NCBI RefSeq assembly: GCF_001650735.1
Contig: NZ_LXVY01000004.1
Span: forward strand, 267,537 to 331,536
Reading direction: 5' to 3'
Length of the DNA: 64,000 bases
Origin: Sphingomonas sp. TDK1
GTDB taxonomy: Bacteria > Pseudomonadota > Alphaproteobacteria > Sphingomonadales > Sphingomonadaceae
Shown here piece after piece: positions 8,438-16,428 of the stretch (within the stretch, counting starts at the first letter, position 1; each line of letters opens with the position of its first letter). A program made the translations under genes and the position numbers. The notes under the pieces are model-generated. The model saw only the letters and a program-made list of their open reading frames with translations, made no database searches and was not told the origin of the DNA.

Positions 8438-9142
8438 TCAGGCGGCAGGCTCCAGCCCGGCATCGTCGAACCAGCCCCGCCGCCGCCCGGCGACGAACAG
8501 CCGATTGACCAAGGGGTTGGACCAGCCGCAATTGGTCGAAAAATCCCGCTGCAGCGTGTCATGGTGCAGCTGGTGCGCGGCGGGGGTCATCAGAAGGCCG
8601 CAGCGGCGCATCGCCCGCACGATCCACGGATTGTGCGCTCGGTGCAGCGAGCCGTGGAAATATTGCGCGAACGCCCCACCGACGATCAGCGCGATACCCC
8701 CGGCTGCGACCCAGCCCGGCACCAGCCCGGTAAAAGCCAGCACGTTGAGCAGCACCGATATCGGTAGCGCCGCAAGGATGACCGTGCTGCCGATCAGGCG
8801 CCACAGATCGCGGCGGCCGAGTGCGTCCGGGCGCGGGTGGTGATTCTTGAAGTCATAAACCAGACGGTCGAGCGGACCCACCTTTGCCATGCGCTCGCGC
8901 CACAGTGCCTTGTAATGGTCCGATTCGCGTGAACCGGCATAAAAATACAGCTGGTCCAGGCCCTTGCCTGCCGGCGTCGGGCGATAATCCATGTACATAT
9001 GGACCAACCCGGAGGCGAGATCGGCGGCATACCAGCCCGCCAGCAACGCCGGCAGCGACCACCAGCTGAGATCGAGCAGCGCCGCCAAGACATTGCCCGC
9101 CAGCGAAAGCAGGAACAGCGGCATCAATATTCGTCGCGCCAT
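8438..9142 (-). CDS. CarF/TMEM189 (Kua) family lipid desaturase-like membrane protein
   Basis: A 234-residue membrane protein with the histidine pattern of the lipid desaturase family that includes Myxococcus CarF and animal plasmanylethanolamine desaturase: GLVHMYMDY (H48, D52), FKNHHPRP (H101, H102), FHGSLHRAH (H163, H167, H170) and HQLHHD (H190, H193, H194), ending in NCGWSNPLVNRL. These would bind a di-iron centre. CarF converts plasmanyl to plasmenyl (vinyl-ether) lipids; whether this protein does so is unknown. It ends tail to tail with kpsS with no gap and is divergent from a glycosyltransferase. A sterol-desaturase or carotenoid-hydroxylase-like function is the main alternative. Confidence 0.75.
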   Translation of the reverse strand: MARRILMPLFLLSLAGNVLAALLDLSWWSLPALLAGWYAADLASGLVHMYMDYRPTPAGKGLDQLYFYAGSRESDHYKALWRERMAKVGPLDRLVYDFKNHHPRPDALGRRDLWRLIGSTVILAALPISVLLNVLAFTGLVPGWVAAGGIALIVGGAFAQYFHGSLHRAHNPWIVRAMRRCGLLMTPAAHQLHHDTLQRDFSTNCGWSNPLVNRLFVAGRRRGWFDDAGLEPAA

Positions 9143-9319
9143 CGCAAGATCCAGATCGCACCGCCCATGCGGCAGCGTACACCGCCCGCCTCCTAACCGC
9201 TGCACGCTGGCGCAGCAACGGCTTGATTTGTGCGGTGGGCGGGCGCAAGCGGCGTGGATCGTGCACCATCCTCTGCCCTGCCCGTTCCGATCGACTTCGG
9301 CGAACTGAATCCTACAGCG

Positions 9320-10471
9320 ATGCAGCGCGACCTTCTCATCGACATCAGCCGCCTGATCTGGCGCACCTGGACGGGACGACTTCCCACCGGCATCGACCGG
9401 GTCTGCCTTGCCTATGTCGATCGGTTCGCAAGCCGCGCGCAGGCGGTGATCCAGCGTGGAAACCTCCGCCAGATCCTGACGCCGGCCCTGTCCGACGCCA
9501 TCTTCCGGCTGATCCGCGAGGGCGGCCCGCAATTTCGTACGCGCGCGCCGCGGCTGGCGATGCGCGCGCTGGTGGCACAGCGTGGGGGGCAACTGGGAGA
9601 GGACCGACTCTATCTCAATGTCGGCCATACGGGGCTGGATGCCACCGGCCTCGTCGCCTGGACCGAAAAGGCGCGGGTGCGGCCCGTCTATCTGATCCAC
9701 GACCTGATCCCCCTCACCCATCCCGAATTCTGCCGGGTTGGCGAGGATATCCGCCACCATCGCCGCATGGCCAACGCGCTCGCCAGCGCCGCCGGCATCA
9801 TCGGCAATTCGCAAGCGACGCTCGACGAATTCGCCGCCTTTGCGAAAGCCGAAGGCAAGCCCTGCCCGCCGATGCTGCCGGCGTTGCTCGGCGGGCACCC
9901 ACTGCCCGCGGATGCGCCGCCGATCGCGCTCGACCGGCCCTATTTCGTCACGCTCGGCACGATCGAGGGGCGCAAGAACCATGTCCTGCTGCTCCAGCTC
10001 TGGCGCAGACTGATCAGCCACAATCCCGTGGCCTGCCCCAAGCTGGTCATCATCGGGCAGCGGGGCTGGGAAGCGCAGACGGCGCTGGCCATGCTCGATC
10101 GGCTGCCGCTGCTGCAGGGGCATGTCGACGTGATCGAGGATTGTGGTGACACGGCGCTGGCCGGCTATCTGCGCGGCGCGCGGGCACTGCTGATGCCGAG
10201 TTTCGCCGAAGGCTATGGCCTGCCGGTCGTCGAGGCGCTCGGCGTCGGCACGCCGGTCGTCGCGAGCGACTTGCCGGTGTTCCGGGAGCTGGCCGGCGAC
10301 ATGCCGATCTATTGCGATCCGCTGGACGGGGCGACGTGGCTCGCCGCCATCGCGCATCATCTACAGGAAGGCGAGATCCGGAAAGACCAGCTCGCCCGGG
10401 TACAGGGCTTTGTGATGCCAAGCTGGGAGGCGCATTTCGCCGCCGTCACGCCCTGGCTCGCCAGCCTCTGA
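9320..10471 (+). CDS. Glycosyltransferase family 4 (GT-B) protein
   Basis: A 383-residue GT-B fold glycosyltransferase. The acceptor half carries IDISRLIWRTWTGRLPTGIDRV and YLIHDLIPLTHPEF. The donor half has LGTIEGRKNHVLLL and the retaining-GT signature PSFAEGYGLPVVEALGVGTPVV, seen around nucleotides 10197-10260. It probably transfers a sugar to an envelope polysaccharide precursor; donor and acceptor cannot be read from sequence. The ATG at 9320 begins the conserved region; an upstream in-frame start would add 30 non-conserved residues. The divergent spacer 9143-9319 should hold promoters for this gene and the desaturase-like gene. Confidence 0.88.
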   Translation: MQRDLLIDISRLIWRTWTGRLPTGIDRVCLAYVDRFASRAQAVIQRGNLRQILTPALSDAIFRLIREGGPQFRTRAPRLAMRALVAQRGGQLGEDRLYLNVGHTGLDATGLVAWTEKARVRPVYLIHDLIPLTHPEFCRVGEDIRHHRRMANALASAAGIIGNSQATLDEFAAFAKAEGKPCPPMLPALLGGHPLPADAPPIALDRPYFVTLGTIEGRKNHVLLLQLWRRLISHNPVACPKLVIIGQRGWEAQTALAMLDRLPLLQGHVDVIEDCGDTALAGYLRGARALLMPSFAEGYGLPVVEALGVGTPVVASDLPVFRELAGDMPIYCDPLDGATWLAAIAHHLQEGEIRKDQLARVQGFVMPSWEAHFAAVTPWLASL

Positions 10472-10528
10472 CCGGAAGCACGGCATCTGATGTGGCTGAC
10501 GTGGCGCCGTATCCGATCCGGAGACGGT

Positions 10529-10857
10529 CCAGGGGGTTCTGTTGCCCGGCCCCCCTGGCGGCCGCTGGAGTCCACTTCTGTTGCCCGGTGTGGCCCAACC
10601 GCGCATTTTAGAATAACCTTAGGCCGTTAAGCCGTGAGGTTACGCCGCAATAGCGAGTGCTTCGTTATCGTTGGCACTTGTGTAATGGGCCGTTGCGGTG
10701 GTCCCATTCCGAGCGAAGACAGCGCTTTTCAATACACGTCGATCCTGGTTCGGCCCCGTCAGAAACGGTGTCCAGATACACCACCGGTTATGGTGGAGCC
10801 GCCGGGTACTGCCCCCGGGTCCGCTGCATCTATTATACGCCATTGTTTATCGCCATA
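10529..10857 (-). ncRNA. ssrA: tmRNA, circularly permuted two-piece form
   Basis: Read on the minus strand, the acceptor half comes first and ends in CCA at 10791, with a T-arm (CCGGG...CCCGG). A 33-base intervening piece (10758-10790) follows. The coding half then starts at 10757 with GGGGCCGAACCAGGATCGAC, whose first seven bases pair with CGGCTCC of the acceptor end. The tag frame at 10640-10675 reads ANDNEALAIAA then TAA. This order is the permuted alphaproteobacterial type, processed into two RNAs that rescue stalled ribosomes and tag their products. Two 3' hairpins close the region. The 5' and 3' ends given are approximate. A TATATA about 20-25 bases before the acceptor half could be a -10 box. 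Confidence 0.92.
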
Positions 10858-10971
10858 GCCGGGCGAACCCGGCAGAACCCTATATAGGGCATTCGCGCTT
10901 AATGAAAAGGTCAGGTTGCAAGGATTAAGCGCCTTCACACTGCCCCAATCGGTTGGCATGGAGAGTGCATC

Positions 10972-11403
10972 ATGTTGACGCAGCGTTCCCGCTACGCGCT
11001 CCGCGCAATGCTTTTCCTCGCCGAACAGCCGATCGCTGGCGCCCCTGTCCCGATGAACCGGATCGCGGCGGAGGCGAACGTGCCCCGCAAATTCCTGGAA
11101 CTGATCCTCGCCGATCTGCGCGAAGCCGGGTTCCTGCTGTCGACGCGCGGCAAGATGGGTGGCTATCGCCTCGCGCGGCCGGCGTACCTGATCTCCCTCG
11201 GGGAAATCATCCGCGTGATCGAAGGGCCGCTGGCGCTGGTCCCCTGCGTCAGCCGCACTGCCTATCGGCCGTGCAACGACTGCAAGGACGAGGCGGCCTG
11301 CGCGATCCGCCGCGCAATGGCGCGGGTGCGCGACGAGACGGCGCGTATTCTGGACGGCACCAGCCTCGCCGATGCCGCCGCAGAGGAACTGGCCGCGGCC
11401 TGA
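10972..11403 (+). CDS. Rrf2 family transcriptional regulator
   Basis: A 143-residue winged-helix regulator with the Rrf2 layout: N-terminal HTH (MLTQRSRYALRAMLFLAEQ), recognition helix NVPRKFLELILADLREAG, wing GKMGGYRLARP, then a cysteine-rich segment with C92, C101, C104 and C110. IscR and NsrR of this family hold a 2Fe-2S or 4Fe-4S cluster there, so iron-sulfur or redox/NO sensing is likely, but the exact sensor type cannot be fixed. There is no isc or suf operon beside it. It is divergent from the tmRNA gene, sharing an upstream region of about 110 bases. Confidence 0.88.
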   Translation: MLTQRSRYALRAMLFLAEQPIAGAPVPMNRIAAEANVPRKFLELILADLREAGFLLSTRGKMGGYRLARPAYLISLGEIIRVIEGPLALVPCVSRTAYRPCNDCKDEAACAIRRAMARVRDETARILDGTSLADAAAEELAAA

Positions 11404-11424
11404 GCCCCGGCCGCCGTCCCTGTA

Positions 11425-13110
11425 TCAGGAAGGCGGCGCGGTGCCATTGCCGGGCAGCTCACCCGCCGCCTCGGCCTCACGGATCAATACCGCCTCGGGA
11501 CGCGGGATCGGCAGGTCGCCGGGATTGAGGCCCGGCCCCGGCACGCTGTGATCTACGCGGTACAGGACGCTCGGCCCGTCGCGCCAGATCGGGATCAGCC
11601 CCTGCTCGTAGCGCGGGTCGAACCTCGGCGGGCGGATCAGCCAGACATAGTCGAACGCATCGCGCGGAAACAGCGCCAGGCTGCGCGCGATCGGGCGCCA
11701 CCATTCGCGCGGGCACTGGACGTTGGTCACCAGCTCGGACGGATCATGGGCGAAGCGCTTGGCCGCACGGTAGCGGACGGTGAGCAGCTGCCCGCCGGCC
11801 ATCGACCATTGATCGTTCGTATAGGCCAGCCGCCGCTCAAGCGCGAGGCCGGGCACGTGCTGGAGCCGGGTCATCGCCCATTCGTTATAGCAGGTCTCGC
11901 CCACGAAGCTGACGAGTCGCGCGCCGACCGGCAGGTGATCGAGCGCCTTGAGCTCGCGATCATAGGTCTGGTCGTAAAGGTAGAAGCTGGCGGTGGTCGC
12001 GCCGATGCGGGCGAGGAAGAAGGCGAGGCCCAGGGCCGCCACGGTGTTCGCGCCGCGCATCGAAAGGCCAGGCTTGGGCCGGATGGCCAGGATCGCGATG
12101 GCGATCAGGAACGGCACCAGCCGCATGTCCGCATAGGCGGAGCCAAACACGACGCGTGGCAGGAAGATGTAGACCAGCAGCAGGAACAGCGCCGACAGGC
12201 CGAGATTGCGCGAATATTGGATGTTCGGGTCGCGCACCGCCTTCAGCATCAGCAGGAAGATGACGCCGACGCTGGCGAGATCGAACAGCTGCCAGCGATC
12301 GCGGAACACCTGCGTCACCCACAAGGTCTTGGCCCGCCAGTTGAACCAGTCGAAGGTCTGGCCGGAGACATGCTCGCCGCCGCGCCAGATCACCATCAGC
12401 ACCGCCGGCAGCGCCAGCACCAGGCACTGCATGCCCGCAAAGAAGCAGGGTGCCAGCCAGCCGCCAATCAGATCCTTGTACCAGGGCAGATCGGGATTGC
12501 GGCGCTGGTCGTGCTGGCGGATCAGCTCAGCCGAGAAGGCGAGCACGCCCAGCACGCCCCAGCCAAAGGTGTGCGCGATCCAGATCAGCACCGAGATCGG
12601 CACGAACACGATCGACCGGAAGCGGAACCTGCCGAGCCGGCCGAGGCGCAACCACCAGCCGAACGCCAGCATCGCCAGTCCCATCGAGAAGGCGAAATTG
12701 ACGAAGCCGAAATGGAAGGGGAAGGCATAGGCGAGCGGCAGCGCGAACAGCGCGGTCGCAGGAATCCGACCATGCACCTCGCGCGCGATCATCAGGAAGC
12801 CAGCGACGGTCATCGCCGGGATGCTGATCACGATCAGCTTCACGCCCAGTTCGAGGCCGAAGAGCTTCGACATGGGGATGATCGCCAGATCGACCCCCAG
12901 ATTGCCCATCAGCTGCCAGCGAAAGTCATACCATTGGCGCAGCCACGGCACCGCGTCGTAGGTGAACTGCACGCGATAGCGGCCCATATGGCCGGGCAGA
13001 TCGACCAAGGGCGGAATATCCGGCCATAGCAGCGGCACCATCGCCACCAGCGTCGCGAAGAGCACGAACCAGCGTGTCTGCCACCAGTGCAGCCGAACCC
13101 CATTATCCAT
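11425..13110 (-). CDS. Large polytopic membrane protein, paralogue of the next gene
   Basis: A 561-residue protein with about ten or more hydrophobic helices and a soluble C-terminal part. The start WWQTRWFVLFATLVAMVPLL, the loop PPLVDLPGHMGRY and the segments MGNLGVDL and FPFHFGFVNFAFS recur in the adjacent gene at 13138-14655. The acidic-loop-between-helices layout recalls GT-C glycosyltransferases, but no confirmed family was recognised. It is the last of three membrane-protein genes in a row on this strand and may act with them on envelope sugars or lipids; this is inferred from layout only. Confidence 0.8.
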   Translation of the reverse strand: MDNGVRLHWWQTRWFVLFATLVAMVPLLWPDIPPLVDLPGHMGRYRVQFTYDAVPWLRQWYDFRWQLMGNLGVDLAIIPMSKLFGLELGVKLIVISIPAMTVAGFLMIAREVHGRIPATALFALPLAYAFPFHFGFVNFAFSMGLAMLAFGWWLRLGRLGRFRFRSIVFVPISVLIWIAHTFGWGVLGVLAFSAELIRQHDQRRNPDLPWYKDLIGGWLAPCFFAGMQCLVLALPAVLMVIWRGGEHVSGQTFDWFNWRAKTLWVTQVFRDRWQLFDLASVGVIFLLMLKAVRDPNIQYSRNLGLSALFLLLVYIFLPRVVFGSAYADMRLVPFLIAIAILAIRPKPGLSMRGANTVAALGLAFFLARIGATTASFYLYDQTYDRELKALDHLPVGARLVSFVGETCYNEWAMTRLQHVPGLALERRLAYTNDQWSMAGGQLLTVRYRAAKRFAHDPSELVTNVQCPREWWRPIARSLALFPRDAFDYVWLIRPPRFDPRYEQGLIPIWRDGPSVLYRVDHSVPGPGLNPGDLPIPRPEAVLIREAEAAGELPGNGTAPPS

Positions 13111-13137
13111 CGCGCCGCTTTAGTGCGCGGGCGGCCT

Positions 13138-14655
13138 CTACGGCAAGCGCTTGTCGGCGGGTCGCCGCACCCGGTACAGGATCGACGGGCCGGAGCGGGC
13201 GACTTCGATCAGATCGGCCGGCAGGTGCGTGGGGCGGAAGCCCAGGATCCAGACATGGTCGAACGTCCCACGATCGAAATCGCGCAGCATCCTCGGCAGG
13301 CCGGCGGGGGACAGGGCGCAGCTGGGATCATAGATCAATTGCGACGGGTCCGCCCGATAGACGCCCGCGTGCGGGTGGCGATCCCGCAGGAGCTGCTGGC
13401 CGGCCAGCGTCCACTCGCTGTTGTCGAAGACGTCGCGGCGGGCAAGCGCGAACCCGGCGACATGGGCGAGCCGCTGCGCGCTCCACTCGATACAGGATGT
13501 GCGCACCGCAACCAGCACGGCGGCGCCGCGCGGCAGCGCCGTCTCCACCGCGGCAGCCTGTTCCTGCGCGGCGGCGGCGCCAACGAACACCCAGGTGGTG
13601 GTCGTGACCCGCAGCAGGAAGAAGGCGGTGGCCGCGGTGGCGAGCGCTGCCCCGTGCCGCGCCGCCCGCGGGCGGATCGCCACGATCAGCAGCGCGACGA
13701 CATAGGGGGCCATCCGCATGTCGACATAGGCCCCGCCCAGCAGCCGATAGGGGAGCAGCAGCCAGGCCAGCGCGCCGACCGCCGCCGCCCAGGCCAGCGG
13801 CCGGTCGACCCGGAGCAACGCGCTGCGCAACCCCGCCCAGCAAAGCAGCGCCAGCACCAGCACGGCGAGGAAATCATAGGTGGGCCATTGCTCGCGCAGG
13901 AGAGAGGCGAGCCAGCCGATCTTCGCGCGCCATTCCCAGCTGGCGTTGAGATGTCCGTCCCCGGAAGCACCGCCCGCCAGCATCGGGATCACCGGGCCGG
14001 TGAGGAGCAGGCAGCGCAGCCCTGCACGGAGGATGGCGCGCGTCCAGATCACGCCGGCGGCACGCAATGTCGCCAGCTCGCTCCCGAAGGCGAACAGGCC
14101 GAACATCGCCCAGCCGAAGCAATGGGCAGTCCACAGCAACAGCGCGATGGGTACGAACAGCAGCGCGCGCAGTCGCAGCCGGCCATCGCGTGCCAATCGC
14201 ATCCACAGTGCCAGCGCGAGCAGCGCCAGCGCGGCCGACAGGGCGAAGTTCACGAAGCCGAACTGGAAGGGAAACCCATAGGCCAGGGGAAAGGCAAAGG
14301 GCGCCGCCGGTGCGAGCCGCCCCCCGCCCCCTTCGCGCGATACGAGGATAAGGCCGGCGATGGTCAGCGCAGGGATCGCCAGCACCACCAGCTTGGTCGC
14401 GAGCTCGACACCGAGCAACGGCACCAGCGGCAGCACCGCCAGATCGACGCCGAGATTGCCGATCCATCGCCACTGATAGGTCCAATGCCGCTGAAGCTCG
14501 GGCGAGGTCGCGAGGCTTGCGGCGACATGATAGCGGCCGAGATGGCCCGGCAGGTCGACCAGCGGCGGCACGGCCGGCCAGAGCAACGGCAGCGCGCCGA
14601 GCAGCACGGCGGCCAGCGCGAACCACCGCGTCTCCCACCAACGCCGCTCGCTCAA
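13138..14655 (-). CDS. Large polytopic membrane protein, paralogue of the preceding entry
   Basis: A 505-residue membrane protein sharing with its neighbour WWETRWFAL, PLLWP, PPLVDLPGHLGRY, GNLGVDLAVLPL and a GFPFQFGFVNFALS loop. The start is inferred as TTG at 14655, overlapping the TGA of the upstream gene (TTGA), since no ATG lies near and the alignment with the paralogue begins here. The C-terminal third is soluble and includes cysteine and tryptophan residues (TSCIEWSAQRLAHV) that match the other copy (ETCYNEWAMTRLQHV). Function unknown; a GT-C-like transferase is a guess from topology. Confidence 0.78.
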   Translation of the reverse strand: MSERRWWETRWFALAAVLLGALPLLWPAVPPLVDLPGHLGRYHVAASLATSPELQRHWTYQWRWIGNLGVDLAVLPLVPLLGVELATKLVVLAIPALTIAGLILVSREGGGGRLAPAAPFAFPLAYGFPFQFGFVNFALSAALALLALALWMRLARDGRLRLRALLFVPIALLLWTAHCFGWAMFGLFAFGSELATLRAAGVIWTRAILRAGLRCLLLTGPVIPMLAGGASGDGHLNASWEWRAKIGWLASLLREQWPTYDFLAVLVLALLCWAGLRSALLRVDRPLAWAAAVGALAWLLLPYRLLGGAYVDMRMAPYVVALLIVAIRPRAARHGAALATAATAFFLLRVTTTTWVFVGAAAAQEQAAAVETALPRGAAVLVAVRTSCIEWSAQRLAHVAGFALARRDVFDNSEWTLAGQQLLRDRHPHAGVYRADPSQLIYDPSCALSPAGLPRMLRDFDRGTFDHVWILGFRPTHLPADLIEVARSGPSILYRVRRPADKRLP

Positions 14656-16373
14656 TGCGCGGATCCGCGTCCGACAAGCCGATAGACGTTGGGCACTTCG
14701 CCCGGCTTGGAAACCGGGGCGAGCCAGCCGGGCACTTGGCCGGCACGCAGCGCCCCGGCCAGGCGATTCAGGTCGCTCCCCGCCGCGCCGAGCTCGCCAA
14801 GCCCATCCGGGCAGAGCGCGACATAGTCGACGCCCCAGCGGCGGGCGACCGCTTCGGCCTGGACGGGCGGACTTTGGAAAAGGTCGAGCATCGCGCGATT
14901 TCCTTGGGTGTTGCGGTGATATGGTCCGGCAAGAACGCGGTGGCGGCTGACAGGCAGCAGATCCGCGCTGAAATCGATCGGCGCGACAACGAGGCCGGGC
15001 GGAAGGGCGGCAACCCGCGCCAGTGCGGCGGGCGCGGTGCAATCGGTGGCGGCAGGCACTGCCCGCTCGGCCGGCGCCTCGCCCGCCATGCCGTAGACGA
15101 TTCCGGCAGACCCCAGCCAGGTAGCGCCCAGCAACAGCGGCCCACGGCCCCGCGCTGCGGAGACCATCGCGGCCAGCGCCGGCGCCCCCAGCATCGCCGC
15201 GACATAGGCGCCGCGCAGCTGCACCAGCAGGATCAGCACCGCCACGAGCTGGAAGGCCAGCAGTATCGTCCATGCTGTCGTCCGGCTGCGCCAGGCCTGC
15301 CATGCCGCAGCCGCGAGTCCGGCAAAGGCCACCCCGCCGAATGCGATGCCTTGCGCCCAAGATGCCGCCGTGATCGTCTGCGCCTCGGCCACCTTCGCCA
15401 GCCAGACGCGCGCGAGCACCGGATCGACGGCCCCATAGGGCGACAAGCAGGCCGGCGATACCAGCAGGGCCGCGCAGACTGCCGTACCGCCGCTCGCCAG
15501 CAGCACGACCAGCCGCCCCCGCGGATCCTCAAGGACGACTCCGCCCCCCGCCATCATGGCGGGCGCGAGAGCGCCCAGCATCGCGGCACGCCAGAGGGTG
15601 GCGGTGAATCCGTCACAGGCAGGATAGTCCCAACCGCGCGTAGCGAACAGCGCGCGTTCGACGCCCAAGCCGATCAACAGCGCCATCGCATAGCCTGCCA
15701 TGCGCGCCTGCCCCGCCCGGCCTTCGCGCACCCACCGTACCGCGATACCGAGTCCGCCGACCGCCAGAATCGGTGCGGTTTCCAGCCCGATCCCCAGCGA
15801 TATCGCGCTCGCCGCACCCGCAGCTGCACCTGCCCCCATCGTCCCTGCCGCCAGCGCCGCGCGGAGCAGCGCCAGCACGAGCACCAGTTGCAGGCCGTGA
15901 TGATCGATGCGCCCCGGCGCGAAGATCGTCGTCGCGGGATAGGCCAGCGCAGCAACGAGCAACGCCGCGCCGGGGGGTACAGCAAGCCGCCGCGCGATAC
16001 CCGCGACCAGCATCAGCGCCACGGCGAACCACAGGATGGGCACCGCCGTCACCGCGACGATCGTCGCCGCATAGGAACCGAGAATCGGCGTCCCGAGGAG
16101 GATCATCGCCGCCGGTGCCAGATCCGCGATGCGCGACCAATGCATCGGCAGGCCCGGCGGGGGGCCAAGCCGATACTGGGTCAGATCGGCAAAGCCCTGC
16201 CCGCCCAGCCAGTCCCGGACCTGTTGCAATCGCAAGCCGTCATCGGCGTCGGGCAAGCGCAGCGCCGCAAGCCCGGCATGATCCCGCGCCGTCCATGCGG
16301 CCCCCAGCAGCAGCGCCAGGCCGACCGCGTGGATCGAATCGCGCACGGCGCAGCGAGGAAGGCCCGAACCCAT
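14652..16373 (-). CDS. GT-C-like polytopic membrane protein
   Basis: A 573-residue membrane protein with an N-terminal helix, then a conserved acidic loop: LRLPDADDGLRLQQVRDWL followed by DLTQYRLGPPPGLPMHWSRIADL (residues about 41-84). This loop resembles the first periplasmic loop of GT-C glycosyltransferases, where the acidic pair (DADD here) serves the metal/lipid-sugar site. A run of hydrophobic helices and a soluble tail follow. Its stop overlaps the start of the next gene, and a CtrA-like site lies 24-38 bases upstream of its ATG. The sugar and acceptor are unknown. Confidence 0.75.
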   Translation of the reverse strand: MGSGLPRCAVRDSIHAVGLALLLGAAWTARDHAGLAALRLPDADDGLRLQQVRDWLGGQGFADLTQYRLGPPPGLPMHWSRIADLAPAAMILLGTPILGSYAATIVAVTAVPILWFAVALMLVAGIARRLAVPPGAALLVAALAYPATTIFAPGRIDHHGLQLVLVLALLRAALAAGTMGAGAAAGAASAISLGIGLETAPILAVGGLGIAVRWVREGRAGQARMAGYAMALLIGLGVERALFATRGWDYPACDGFTATLWRAAMLGALAPAMMAGGGVVLEDPRGRLVVLLASGGTAVCAALLVSPACLSPYGAVDPVLARVWLAKVAEAQTITAASWAQGIAFGGVAFAGLAAAAWQAWRSRTTAWTILLAFQLVAVLILLVQLRGAYVAAMLGAPALAAMVSAARGRGPLLLGATWLGSAGIVYGMAGEAPAERAVPAATDCTAPAALARVAALPPGLVVAPIDFSADLLPVSRHRVLAGPYHRNTQGNRAMLDLFQSPPVQAEAVARRWGVDYVALCPDGLGELGAAGSDLNRLAGALRAGQVPGWLAPVSKPGEVPNVYRLVGRGSAH

Positions 16374-16396
16374 GAAGCTGGGCTAATCCCCCATGG

Positions 16397-16411
16397 TTAA
16401 CTGTTGGTTAG
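16397..16411. promoter_or_regulatory. Putative CtrA-binding site
   Basis: The plus strand reads TTAA, seven bases, TTAG. The minus strand contains TTAACCAT in the same place. Both forms match the CtrA consensus known from Caulobacter (TTAA-N7-TTAA and TTAACCAT). It lies in the 55-base gap between ppc and the membrane-protein gene that starts at 16373, on the upstream side of the latter. One mismatch and a single site leave some chance of coincidence. Confidence 0.45.
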
Positions 16412-16428
16412 GCCGCCGCTCCGGGCAC

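Noticed and set aside
9143..10360. Long N-terminal extension of the desaturase-like gene, antisense to the glycosyltransferase
   Set aside because: The extension covers the whole glycosyltransferase in the antisense direction and has no motif; the real start is ATG 9142.
10640..10843. A 67-codon minus-strand frame across the tmRNA
   Set aside because: Its last residues are the tmRNA tag; the rest is structured RNA of the tmRNA gene, not a protein.
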